A DNA stretch of 64,000 nt, taken from NCBI GenBank assembly GCA_963402885.1, contig OY727095.1, positions 35,035,001 through 35,099,000 of the forward strand, written 5' to 3'. This stretch comes from Antedon bifida (Eukaryota; Echinodermata; Crinoidea; Comatulida; Antedonidae). The notes below the pieces were generated by a model. That model was not told the DNA's origin and did no database searches. It saw only the letters and a program-made list of their open reading frames with translations. Made by a program: the position numbers and the translations under genes. Position 1 is the stretch's first letter. Each line of letters starts with the position of its first letter. Positions 37,551 to 51,300 of the stretch are shown here, in pieces.

Positions 37551-38760
37551 ATACATATTTTATCAACATTCCATTACACTTAAGATCTGTCTACACTATC
37601 AAACTTTATGTGACAAAAAAATGTGATATGCCCATATATGGACACCATGATGTCATATCACTACCATATTTGGGCACATCACATTTTTTTGTCACATAAA
37701 GTTTGATAGTGTAGACAGAGCTTTAGACCTACAGTGCAGTATGTGTATCAAAATATTGTTGCATTTTAAATTCTAAGAAGCAGCTATAAAATAGCATTCT
37801 TTTCATAAATCTAGTATTCTGTATTTTACATTACATTTGTATAATTTAATCAACATTCCATAACACTTACAGTGCAGTATGTGTATTTTTAACGTCTGAA
37901 ATCTACATTTTGTATTTTATTATTAACATTCCAATAATTTATAAAGGTTTTTTTTTCATTATTTTTCTTTGATGCTGATGAAGTTAATATATTTGTAGGA
38001 ATTCTTTATACATTCTGAAAACTGGATAGTTTGTGCCAAAGTGATTGTGAGTGTTACTGTATATAGAATAACTCCTAGCTTAAAGCTTCCTTTAAAGGCA
38101 GCAAAATGTTAAGAACTATGGGTTTGTTGTTTGATTTATAATGATACACATAGGTGAACAATGTAGATAAATTGTGAGAGGTAATCCAGTACAATAGTGC
38201 AATAGACATTTGACCTAATATGCTCTTTTTCCAAGGATCTGGAAATAAGAAAGTGTTTAATTTGGTAAACTACTTTATTTGATAATGTACATACATATGG
38301 GTAGATCACGGTGAATTATTTAATTTATTTGGTTTTTTCATTTTGTTTTCTGGGTTTAATGTTTGAATGTTTTAATAGAAAACATTTATTTTAATTGTAG
38401 AAACATTCATCACTTATCTAATTTGTTTACTAGATTATTACTTCAATAAATCAAAATTACTAGATTTTTTCAATAACAACCACATTTTTTTAGTATACTG
38501 GGAATTTAAAACAAAATGTTTAAAACTAGATTAACACAAACACATTTGTATTATATACCAGAGACTAACAAAAGTGCTTTATAGTTACTGGCATATTAAA
38601 ATAAAGCCAAATTTTAAAAACCTGATGTGTTTAGGCCTACTATGGCTAGTTTATGAGATGTAAATATGTACTTTAGGTACCTTATTTATTTAATTAAATT
38701 TGTTGGACATTTTCAACTGAATAAAATAAGAAAATAAAACCTACAGTAATTTTACATTTC
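37551..38760 (+). other. probable 3'UTR of the AHR-like gene
   Basis: No open frame of interest. AATAAA occurs at 38455, 38600, 38720 and 38733, so the transcript may extend about 1.2 kb past the stop. MITE family 1 copy 7 lies inside it, 32 bp after the stop. Confidence 0.5.
37583..37723. mobile_element. MITE family 1, copy 7
   Basis: Nearly perfect palindrome (AGATCTGTCTACACTATCAA ... TTGATAGTGTAGACAGAGCT) flanked by TA. Its flanks (ATCAACATTCCATTACACTTA on the left, TACAGTGCAGTATGTGTAT on the right) recur without the element at 37849-37886. Confidence 0.95.
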
Positions 38761-38817
38761 ATTCTTGTACCTTCTCCCCAACCTAAATATTTCTACGATG
38801 ATTTAATAATAATCAAT

Positions 38818-38988
38818 AATGATGATGATGACGTTTTGATGTTGATGACGTTTTGATGTTGATGACGTTATGACGTTTTGATGTTGATGACGTTATGACG
38901 TTTTAACGTTATCAAAGAACTTTGACGTTATGACGTTAATGAAGTTGAAGACGTGAAGACGTTAAGACGACGATGATGATGATGATCC
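38818..38988. repeat. TGACGTT-rich tandem repeat
   Basis: Repeats of GATGACGTTTTGATGTT and GATGACGTTATGACG, decaying into GAAGACG and GATGATGAT. It contains many TGACGT half-CRE motifs and separates the AHR-like 3'UTR from the ferlin promoter. Confidence 0.85.
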
Positions 38989-39199
38989 TTCACATTCCTG
39001 ACCTGACGAACAAATAATTTGTGCCCAAAAATGTTTGCTTGAATTACACGCCAAACTTATTTTTTTATTTAGATATTATAAATCAATTATAAAGTATAGG
39101 GCCTCATTCTGTATATGAATAAGGAATAATTGATAAATGTCGCCCTCTATTATTTTGGCGAAAGTTAGCCTTTGGTGTCAAAGTTGAAAGTAGTTTTGC

Positions 39200-39392
39200 T
39201 GGTGCCTGGAATTTGACTGACTGGTGGTGGTATGTGTGTGCGAGCGAGACTCGAGTTCCACTGACTTTATAGGCGCGGCGACGAGTGGGAGGTTTAGAGT
39301 CAAACTCCTGACTTTCTTCCTGAAACTTTGAAAGAAAAGTTGGTAATTAAAATAGGCCTAGTTGCAAGTAAGAAGGTTGATTCACAGCAGTC
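39200..39392 (+). promoter_or_regulatory. probable promoter/5'UTR of the ferlin gene
   Basis: CpG-rich patch (GTGCGAGCGAGACTCGAG, GGCGCGGCGACGAG) ending just before the ATG at 39393. ACTTTATAGG at about 39264 is a weak TATA-like motif. An ACTTTCTTCCTG segment and an AG-rich leader follow. Confidence 0.4.
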
Positions 39393-42300
39393 ATGTCGTT
39401 GACTGTGATTGTTGTGAGTGCCTCAGACCTTCCTAACGTTGAGAAATTTGGCAACAAAAGTGATCCAATTGCTTCTGTGGAATTTCAAGGTAAGCCGATA
39501 TATATGATTGTACAGTACTTGTATTGTATGTTTGTTGGGCTGAGAGGTGTGACCAAACCGGCCGGTTTTTTTTTTATATACTTGACTATCTTTCCACTAC
39601 TGGGCTTAGGGGGGTCTGTGTTATTTACATATCTTTATGAAATAATTATTTAATAACAAAACAGTTCTTTTTGTCGATAGTATAGCTTAATTCTTTCTTT
39701 GAGTAACTTCACCCGACACCTGTGTGTGGGCAGGTGTGACCTTGGTTGGAGTTCCAGAGAGTGGCACCATGTCCCCTTCCCCCTGCAAATTTAGGACTAT
39801 TTTGCCACAATTATCATAAGATGTATGGTTTATTATGACTTAAAAAATAAAATAAGTTTCTTTACTTCTGTGGTCGTGGATCCCAGTTGTGGCAACCACG
39901 AATTTGTGAGTTTTGCCGACATTTTATTTGCTTTTAAACTTTTTCCCCACATCAACTTAAATGGTCTGAATGAATTTTTAATATTATTTCATACCTATGT
40001 TTGGGACATATTTCAGTATTCTCTTATTGAAAACATTTCTTTTGGCGTATTCGAATCACAAGCTTGAGTTTATGAATATTTACGATTTGAATAGAAAAGT
40101 AAATGTTTCCAAATGAATATACCAATTGTAAAGTTTGCTTTTAACATTAATTTAAGGATCAAGAAAGAAGACAGAAGTGGTTAAGGATGAGTTAAACCCA
40201 ACATGGAATGCTGTAAGTATACACTTTTCAACTATATGGTGTCTGCCATGGAGTATCATCTAGTCTCCTGGTTTGTTTCATAAGTGTCTCCTCAATAGAG
40301 GTGTCCCCAAGGAGAGGTTCATTTGATTTGATTTGAATTTATTTGGAAAATCATCATAAAAAAAACATACAAAGTGATAACATAAATTACGGACATTACA
40401 AATAATACATTTATAAAAGATTTTCCAGGATAGCCCAAAAAGCTTATCAGCTTATTTCCATTGGGATCCAGGTTCTACTGTATATAAAAACACAGTTCAA
40501 ATTCTTTCTTTTAGAAGTCCTTATTAAATAACACATTTTTGTTATGGTTTTTTGGTATTGCAATTTTAACTAAGGCCTACCTAAAATCTTAAAATTGTTA
40601 TGTTGCTATCGACTATAGGTCCTATAGTATTTTATTAATTTACATTTTCCTAATCCATTTTTATCCAGTCATTGTAACTTCCCCCTCCCCCACTACCAAC
40701 TGTCAACTGCTCTGTTTCCTTCATTTTAAACTTGTACCATGATGATGTCATAAGTGAAAGTCCTTGACACTGCTTCCTGATCATCGTCATAGCAACAAGG
40801 GTTGACGTTGGGGAAGTACATAAACAGTGTTGTGTGATTTTGCTATCACTTTTACGTTAGTAAGATGCGCCTATGATAGTGCTAATGTAATTATGCTTTT
40901 TGGCTCTTTTAAGTATTAATAACAAAATTCTTTTCAGCCCACACATTGCATATTTCCAATTTGGTTGTTTTATATGAGTCTTTAAAAGTAGTTTTAATGA
41001 TAATACAGTCAACTTTGAACTTAAAAGGCCCAATTAGTGAGTAAATGTCTTCTAAAACGGTTTAAGAATGGGAAGTAATTAAAAGGTGATCTCAAACATC
41101 TAACAACACAAATTATTGTTTCACTTTATGCTGAGGCACATGATAGCAGTTAAGTCACCATCACAGAACAGTTATAGCATTTTACAGAGTTACAAACTTA
41201 TAAAATATATATATTACTGCTACTTGCTATATCAGGCATTGATTTAATATACAGGTTTTATAGGTGTAGTAGGTGTATTATTTAATATTAGTATTATTAG
41301 TATTTCTCTACTTTAAAGTTGGAAAATGTTACAATATATATAATATTCATTCAACATTTATTTTTAAAAAAATGTCTTAAAACAGCAAAAGGTAAACAAT
41401 TTTATAAGATAAATACAATACAAACTGCATTTTTTAGGAATTAAATTAGAAGTAAAAATACTTGTCTCATAAGATCCCTACATAAACATAAATAAAATCA
41501 TATATTTACTGATACAACAGAATTACAAAACAGTAAAAGTAGTAAAATTTGAACGATTTCCTGTTTAGAATAATAGAATGCCTGTTTGTGAAACCAAACC
41601 GGTAAATTGCTCCATACTAAGAAAGGATAGCATTATTATCATTCAAAATCTGCTGCATGAGTTGCTTTAATTTCTATGTCTTTCAGTAGACCTAACCATG
41701 TATTGATAATTCCAGTATTATAATGCTCAGACTAGTTATTTAAAGTAGGACGTATTTCTTTAACATTCCAATGTTTTTTATTTAATGATTCTTTCCATTA
41801 TTAAAAGTGGTGTCCGTTTGTTTTGTACTTTTACTTCAGTTTAGGAATACAATGTATATTTCAAACGTTGCTATAAGTATAACTAGTGCTAATACTATAC
41901 CATTTAGTATAATTACACCAATACACAGCTGTTGCCTAAAGCAATTGTACTGATAGTAGTATTTTAATAGTATTATAGTACAGCAATGAATATTACCATA
42001 ATATATTAATTAAACAATTTAACTTCACCATGTTGTTACGCTTATAGGCAAGAATGTTTATGCAAACAATTTTATTTAATGGTACTCAGCCCCCCTTTTA
42101 AAATGATCAAACAATATTTAGGTCATAACAAAGTATTATCTTCTTAAATCAAACACTTAAGTATCTGCCCCTTTGTAGCTTACATTTTAGAAAGTCTGCA
42201 TACATTAGGCATAACAGAAGCCACAATGTATTTAAACTATAGTACTAACAGACCATTCTCATACACATACAGTATGTTAATATGAGTATGGCCAGCTTGA

Positions 42301-45300
42301 ATAAATTTATTATTGATTGATATAGCCCTTACACAATTAAAGGTCTTAATTTATTTTTCAGTTGTCATCAAATATAACTTTTTTTTGTCTTACGTCGGTT
42401 CGTCCCACTTTTATTTCATCATCTTTTAAAATATTGAAATTTTCTTCTTAATAGAATCTTACATGGGATCTAAGTGGAAAACCTCTGACAGGGTCAGACT
42501 CCATTGTAGCAACCGTGAAAGATTGGGAACGTGTTGGTCGAAACCGGTAAGAAAGAAACATGCTTTTTCCATACAGATTGTAGTTTAAAGCTCAAATGCA
42601 TTTAATTTATTTACCCTCGTGGATAAATCTATTTTTCATTGTTTAAACCAACACAGCTACATAGCAACGCATACTATGTGCGAGATCTAGTCCATGCATT
42701 ATAGATGAACTAGCAAATTAAGTATGTGTGTGTACGTACGTTGGAATTCCTCAATGATGAAGTGTTCTATAATTTGTTATGAAAATTTACTGTAGTATTG
42801 ATTGACGTATTTGTAATATTAAACATTATGTTAGTAATATTAAACAATATAGTAGTATTAAACATTATGTTAGTAATATCAAACAATATAGTGTAGTATT
42901 AAACATTATGTTAGTAGTATAACATATAGCTAGTACTAAACATTCAACTTCCTTTAGATTAACACTCCATCAAGGATTATAAGCTCGGAAACCAAATGAG
43001 TTTTAATTAGAATATGGTGGTTACTCATCTATTTGAGTAGTGTAGTAGTAATGGCATTGAATTTAACAGCAAGTCACAGTCAAGATTTTTACTTTGTATT
43101 TTTTTGTTTTTTATCTTGGTACCTTACTTACTAGGCCCTGTTTACACCAATTGAGTGTTTAGCCTGTTTCTTTCTTTTTTTTTGCCTTTATTTTTTCCTT
43201 TGCTGTTCTTTACCTTTCAGCATTATACTCTAATAAGCCATAAGACACATTATTGTGAATATAGCCTTAGTAATAGTTGTTAAAATAGTATGGACATTGA
43301 GGCAAAGAGCTTCCAGTAGCTAGCAGAATATATTTCTTAAGCTCTGTCTACACAATTAAATTTTATGTGACAAAAAATGTGATGTGCCCATATATGGATA
43401 TGATGATGTCATATCACTTCCATATTTGGGAATATCACTACCATATTTGGGCACATCACATTTGGGCAAACTAGTAGTGTAGACAGAGGTTTAGTTTCAT
43501 ATAAATTGCTTAAATTGAAATAAAGATAAAGTATTTATATTTGTATTTAAAAAATGTTTAACACATTAAACATTTGTAGTATCACTGGTTTGTGCTTGAA
43601 AGTACAGCAATATGTAGAATTCATTATCATAGAACCAGAAAACATCTGTCCCGTTTTACCATGGAAATATGAATAATTTTTAGAATTTTATTACTATGAT
43701 GATAGGATACTAGTGTATTTGTGATTTTAATTTATGATCTTAGCATCATTTAAAACAATCCTCAACTGTTTTTATTATTTAGTGTTGATTTATCATATAT
43801 TTCTCCATATTTACAATAACATTTGAATATTTTGTATCCATAACTTTGTAGCATTTTGAATGGCACATGGTTATTCAATCAAACTAGATATTCAATTAAA
43901 TTATTCAAATATTGGTCTCCCATTATCATGCATATTTTTAATTAATATGTAAAAACAGTTGCTTGTTGTTTAATTAATCAGTTTCTCTGACAGATAATCC
44001 AATACATGCATATTAAAGGTATACAACAAATATTTGTAGTTTGGTTTAACCTGTGGAGTTTGATTTGAAAATAAATCATATTATAATTTAATTGAAAATT
44101 ATCTATATAATCAACGGCCAAAATATTCCTTAAAAAAAATATAGGCATGTTATAGGTTGCATATCATATTTGTGATATATGTACATATTCGTGTTGTAGT
44201 CATAAGTACCAAACTGGATATCTTCATAGACCCATATATTTATTAAACTAAATTATAAAAATCCATTTTTGGATAAACATTTTGAAATCATAGAAACCAG
44301 GTTGGTTTTTATGAAATTTAACTGTATTTCCTAAATTAATAATGTTTGAATTAAACCAAATTGACTAGAATTCCCTATAGTATAGTCAAACTAGTAATTA
44401 CCAGTTTTTATGACCATCATTTGATGATGTCCAGGTAATGTGGTGACCATCTATTGATAATGTCCAGGTAATGTGGAGTTAAAAATGTGGAAAGATATTG
44501 TAATAAGAAAATACAAAATTGTAAAATAACAGAAATATGAAATATGAAGTAAAAAAAAAATGTTCACCTAAAACTGTTTGATGATTTGAAATATCAATCC
44601 TAAAATATGATATAAATTATTAACATAAAACAATATTATTATTATAACAAAATTACTAATCTTTCAATATGCCTTTTGTTATATTTGAAGAGGAGAAAAT
44701 TTAAATTTTAGAAGATGGGTAATGGAACAAAAAGACATCACAAAGACAAAGTTTGCTGGTAGTGTTGCCCACATCATTTTGATAATGATTTCTAATAAGT
44801 TTACTTTATGATAGCATGAAGCATGATGCGAGAGCCGGCACATTGTGTTGTTAGGAGTTCATTGTTCATTAACAATGTACAGTTTAAGAAGAATGGCAGC
44901 AACTGCTTATTGTAACAGAGAAAAATGATATGAAAATTATACAAATATTATTTTTGTTTGATTAAAAAAGCAAAATATAGTTTATACCAGTATATATTTG
45001 AGTCTTATCTGATTAAAAAAGCAAATTTATTCTTATTACAAAAAAATCAATTAATATTTAGCTATAGCAATATTTCATAAAGTTTTATGGAAAATTTCCA
45101 CACGAGTCTCCAACACAACTTGACCCTATATGTGTACGTTTGATTGTAGAAAAGGATATTGTAGTATGAATGCTGTTGCTCTGATCTGTCCATTGATTAT
45201 ATGTTGTGAAGGATATTGAAAATGAATAATCTTGAATGAAAATATTCAAAACCACAATTCTCTGTGGGCTTTATTTTTGTGTATGAACTGTAAAGTAGAA

Positions 45301-48300
45301 ATATGACCATATATGGAATGTATTGATTCAAAGTACTATTGATAAGTGCCCACCTTATAACACTTGTGTGGGAGGTGTGTTTTATGCAAATATGACAACC
45401 CACAGAATATTAAAATGTACAATAGAAAATACTTAAATTCACTTTCCTTATGTTGATGTTTAATGCTTCTTTACTTGGTGTATAATGTTTGATGTTTTTA
45501 ATGTGTACAGTAGATTGTTGTTTTGTTGTTGTTGTTAAAAGTTCTGAATATAGGAATTAAACATTCAAGCTCGTAGCCAGGATGGGAGGTTTGATGGTTG
45601 GAACAAACTCCCTTGATTACAATTTCATTTTTGATTGAAATGATGATGCACTTACATGCTGATTCATATCGATGGTTATGGTATAAGCAAAATGAATGGT
45701 TATGAGTCAAATGGGGACAATATATCAGTTTATTGAATAATATTATTCATTTAACTTTTTTCACATATAATACATACAGTACAATATGTGAAAAGGAACC
45801 ACTTGAATCGAATGTCTGGGCCAATAAAAATGTGGCCAAGGGGTGAACACTTTTATTGTTTACTACAGGTTGGCTTGCCCAAAAATGACAAAAATGTTTA
45901 CATTAATAAGATAAACTGGGAGAAAATAATACACGTACATGATATGAAATAATAGTAAACTACAGTGTGAAATATTATTTGACCTGTTTGGAATATTGTT
46001 ATCAGTTTTAGTACTTAGTAAACACTGATATGTTTAATTAGGTAAGTAAATAAACTTGATGTTGGAGTTTATTAGATTGTTGTATACATCAGTTTATATA
46101 TGATAGTACAGTCTGTTTATATTATACTTGGGTTTAAATAGCTTATGGTATATCTAATGTATATCATAATTCAAATCATAAGTACTTTGAATTGGAAATA
46201 TCCTCTATTTTTAAGTGTTAGATTAAGTTACAAATTTACAGCACAGCTGAGATTTCAAATGACACAAGGGTGTTCTCCCCAATTCCTTCTACAGTACCTC
46301 AGTGTGCCGGTATCCAAAGCCACGCCCTTTTTTCTGACTGGTGTTTTTTTATGTGGGTGTTTGGTCCTTGAATCTACTTCCTGTACTTCAACTTTCAAAT
46401 ATTCATTACAAATGGTTTGTAAATATATGGAACACCTTTTCATTGATATACAAGTTAAATGTAAACAGTAATTTCAATGAAGCGGCAGTGCATTGTTTTT
46501 TGTAGCGACATAACAGCGGAGGATGTTATTAAGAATATAAAGGAGACCTATAGAAAACTAGAAGAGTCTATTTAGTATGCATGATTTAAGAAAGCTATTA
46601 GCCTTCTGTAGATCCAAAAACTAGATATGACTAAAACTAAAGTTAGGACAGTATGCATGATTTAAGCCTTTAGACTAGAGATCCTAAAACTATAACAGGC
46701 GTGCCATGATACGGCACTCATTCAATTGAACATTTCCGGGTTTTCAACACAACTTTAAAAAAAAAGTTTACAGTACAAAAATGTATTGATACGTAACATT
46801 GGAACCCACATTACTAACATCATACAGTCGCTTCGTTTGAAAGATTAAATGTTGAATAATTGTATCACATGGTGAATATACTGTACTCGGGGAGTTGTAA
46901 AATAAGAAAATAAGTAAGTAAAATAATATTTTACAACTCCCTGCTGTACATTCATTATTTGTCGCCTATTAGTATTAGGTTTAATGTCTTGATAATACTG
47001 TATCTAACCTCTTCTACAGTAAACACAGCTATCTAATTTTATAGGCTTTCCATGCATAGACTAAGGGTTAATTTTTATAAAGCTTCAATTTAGCCTAATT
47101 GGGAAACAAATTAATGTCTTGCGTATTAAAAAAAAGTTTAGTATTTTAAAAAAAAGTTTGTTTTCCTTCCAATGATTATGCCATCATATTAAGTTTGTTT
47201 GCTGTTTGCAACCTTGAGTCCAGTTTAGTAGACTTATCTTATAGCTTGTAATAAAGCCCTGTTTAAATCTTTATTATCTTACTTTGTTATGTTAATGTAA
47301 TGTCTATTCTATTAAACTTTGTAGGCTTTAGTGATATTAGTCAGGACTTTGTATGTAATACTCTGCAAGGTTAAAAACATTATTGATTGCAATTTTAAAT
47401 TATTCATTTTTTAATTTGGTCGGTCAAATTTAGAGATCACATGGTTACAAGATTCACCCAGAGTATACCTGTAAGCCCACCCAGAGGAATAAGCCCCTCC
47501 TAAGGAATACATAGAATTATGTGGTCCTCCAATGGATGTAAAAACAGCATGGGACACAGACTATAAAAAGTTCTTCTACCTGAATACTTATATCATGATT
47601 TAATTAATCAATAGCGTTGTTATTTCAGAAAATAAGAATTATATTCTTTATATATATTATTATAATACTGTTTATAAAAATTAATTCCAAATTATACTTT
47701 TTTTTCTTCAAAAAATGTAAATAAAGTTAATAAAATGCAAATTAAATTTAAACAAAAAATCTGCTTCACTAAATGTGAAATGAAATCTACATATTTAATT
47801 AATTGTTTTTATTCAATTTTATTTTTAATAACTTGCTGGTATAAATATCATTATTATTATAATTTTCTTTTGTAAAGGCAACTAAAATAAAATAAAATCC
47901 TGGTATTAATTTGTTGCAATGTTTTCTTTATTAAATTGATTTTTACACAAAGGAATAATTGTATGATTTTTTTACCAAGCTTTTTTTTAGGAACTTGCTG
48001 TATATTGCTTGATAAATATACAGTTGGAATCTATTTTATTAATGTACAGACAAAATGGAACAAGGAATCTTTTTCTAGTATTCTAGTCATATTTGTGCTA
48101 TATATTAATGATATGTACATGTTGGAAATTGAATGCAAATTAAAACAAACACAGATTACTACTACCAGGGAAGAGTGAATTTTACTCTGTCCCTGCTACT
48201 ACAAAATCAGTTTATATTGGCAAAATAAACAAGTTGTTTTGTGTTCAATTATTTATAATAATTTCACTAAGAAATTTGATGTATTTTAAATGTTTTTTTA

Positions 48301-51300
48301 ACTTTTAAATGCCTACTTATTCCAGATTACTAGGATCTGTTACTGTTGGTCTTGGCGCTATCATAAAGTCCAAAACACACTCACAAGAAGTGAACCCTGT
48401 TTTGTTGGATGGTAATGGAAGGCCTACATCAGTAAGTACTTGCTTAATAGATTGTTAGTTCTCATTCTCTTCCACCCTTGCCTAATATGTTTGGATTTCT
48501 AGAAATTTAATTTTTAAAAAAGAATTTGGGACAACCATTTTGGACCAAAGAAAAGTCTTTTGGAAGAGTTTCAGGAAGAAGCAAGCAAATGTATCTGAAA
48601 ATAAATGACCATTGTAAGAGAGTTGATAGAATCTCAATGAATACCTGCAAAATTTGAAGAATAACATATCATATATATGAATAATTCATGATATAAGAAG
48701 CACTTATGAGTTTTCAATGTCTTTTTTTATGTTAATGTGACTGGATAAATGTGTATTCAGTTACTCCTGGAAAAGAATACTACTTCATTTTTACTTGTTA
48801 ATATTGTTTGTTTTTAGTTTCATCAAATTGTAATTGATTATTCTGAACTTAAAGATAAATAAATGACTTTATTTATTATTGTATTGTTGTTTATTATTTT
48901 TTTAGGCCAAAATCAAGCTGCAAATCAAGTATGCACCACCAAAAGGAGCAGGGAAGCAAGGTGGGGGAGGTGATGCACCTATCACAGCAGGTTCATTGGC
49001 ACTTTTAATCTTTTCTTTCAAGGCTCAAAATATGAATTCTTGTTTCAAATCCTTACAAAATCATTTTTTTACAAATTTCGTTGGAAATAACATTTCATAT
49101 TTTATGATCAGAAAAGGAGACATTAATGATGAAGATGTTGACAAATATGATACTGATAATGATTGCTTTTTTGATTATGATAAATACCAATTGAGATTAT
49201 GATAAAAATATTTTGTTAATTTCGAAATGTTATTTCCATTTCAAAAACATTAAAAACCAAATTAATTCAATATGTTCATAATGTTCATATTTAAATTCAT
49301 ATTTTGTGTCTACGTTTGGTATTTCATGGAAAACAGGTTTGGCTTGTTCATTTAATTTTTTGGGTTTTATAATTTGGGTTTGTTTTTTATTTAATAAATT
49401 ATTTGGTATTAATTATATCAATAAATTTGAAATTCTACCCAGGAATGATGATGAACTATATAACATAATTAACACAATCTATTTTTGGAATGTGATATTA
49501 ATTTTTAATAAGTTTGCAGTGGTAATAGTGTATTTAATATTAGGTGAATCTACAATAACTTATAATAACTTCAAAATGTTGATGTCTTATTATTATTTTT
49601 ATTTTTCATGTGTTAAATTATATTATACTGTATCAGCCCTTTTATTTTTATTTTCAATATTTTGGTCAACCTAATTATTACAGACAATGGTAACCAGTTT
49701 CCCTATACAGTATCCACTATAGCTGCAACACACTGGCTGTGCTTGCAACCAGTTTCCCTATACAGTATCCACTATAGCTGCAACACACTGGCTGTGCTTG
49801 CAACCAGTTTCCCTATACAGTATCCACTATAGCTGCAACACACTGGCTGTGCTTGCAACCAGTTTCCCTATACAGTATCCACTATAGCTGCAACACACTC
49901 GCTGTGCTTGCAACCAGTATCCCTATACAGTATCCACTATAGCTGCAACACACTCGCTGTGCTTGCAACCAGTTTCCCTATACAGTATCCACTATAGCTG
50001 CAACACACTGGCTGTGCTTGCAACCAGTTTCCCTAAACAGTATCCTCTATAGCTGCAACACACTGGCTGTGCTTGCAATAAGTCTTATTTTATGTGCTGT
50101 AAAATTTCATAGATTATACGAGAGGCTATAATACATTATTTTCAGAAATATTATTTTAAACTTTGACAGAATTGACAAGTCTATTTTATTCTCCTAAAGT
50201 TATATCCCCAAAACATCATAGTTCTGTTTCATTTGCTTGGACAGCAATGTTGCATAAAAACTTGCTAAAACTTTTAAAATACATTACTTCCTCTGAATTT
50301 TCCAATTTAAATGGTATACTTATTGTATGATTATCTACATATAATAATGCATGTTATATTTATACTGAAGTGGAACAATTGCGTGTTTATATTGTCATTT
50401 TTCTTTAGCATGTTTTATTATTTTTTTTACAAATTTTGCGTGAATTTTTGCATTTGCCTGCAAATTGAGAACCACTATTTAATATTAAGACTATACTTCC
50501 AACATAGAAATACTTCCTTACTTAAAATGTAGGATTAAGTAAGAGTCTTATCGTCTTACCTGACTTAGTATATAGATTTTGTTATGTTTCATGTGACATA
50601 ATAAAAATTGATGTAGTGAATAAACAGTTTAAGAACGCACGTTTGAAACAAAAACAAGTTAGGTGTGAATAGTATTATTTGTATTATTATATCAACAATT
50701 AATAAATTGTCAGCAAAAATACATAAACCACATACAGACAAGATGTACTAACAAAGTTGGTATGATGACAAATAGGCCTACATAGCAGCCAAAATGTGCA
50801 TTTCAGTTTCATTAATTTAAACTTGTCTAGTGAGACATAATTGTAATAGTACATTAGTAGCTTGCTATAATTGTATTAAATGTTGATTGCTACCAATCAG
50901 TATTAATCATATATAAATAATACGCTCTTTGATATTTAAATCATATGTTTCATATGCCAGCAAATTTATTTATCAAGTCGTTAACTATAACTGGTGGTAG
51001 TTGGCCATTTTGGATGTCGCTCAGCTAGGGCGTTTATTATTAGGAGTGTTTTCTTGGACTCTCTCGTCTGATTATAGGGTAGGAATTTTAATATTTTGAG
51101 TTTAAAAATCAAAATGTATTGATACATTGATAGGAATAATATTAATGAGGCTATGATTATAGTTGGTTTGAGATAGTGTACATAAATTGACTTGATAAAG
51201 TAGTAGATTCATTTCTTCAAATTAACACAATTTATTAAAACAAATTTAATAAAGAACTTTTACTAAATGTTTCTTAAATTGATATATAGACATGGACAGA

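Larger units (their letters stand above)
42547..48325. other. ferlin intron 3
   Basis: The longest ferlin intron seen (5.8 kb), AT-rich. It holds a degenerate ATTAAACATTATGTTAGTA tandem repeat (42818-42950), MITE copy 8 and a two-unit tandem duplication (44412-44476). It also holds a 15-bp-arm hairpin (46889-46941) and a foldback at 48161-48200. Confidence 0.6.

Noticed and set aside
49306-49674. 122-codon hydrophobic frame in ferlin intron 5
   Set aside because: Phe/Tyr/Ile/Leu/Asn-rich reading of T-rich DNA. No family features.
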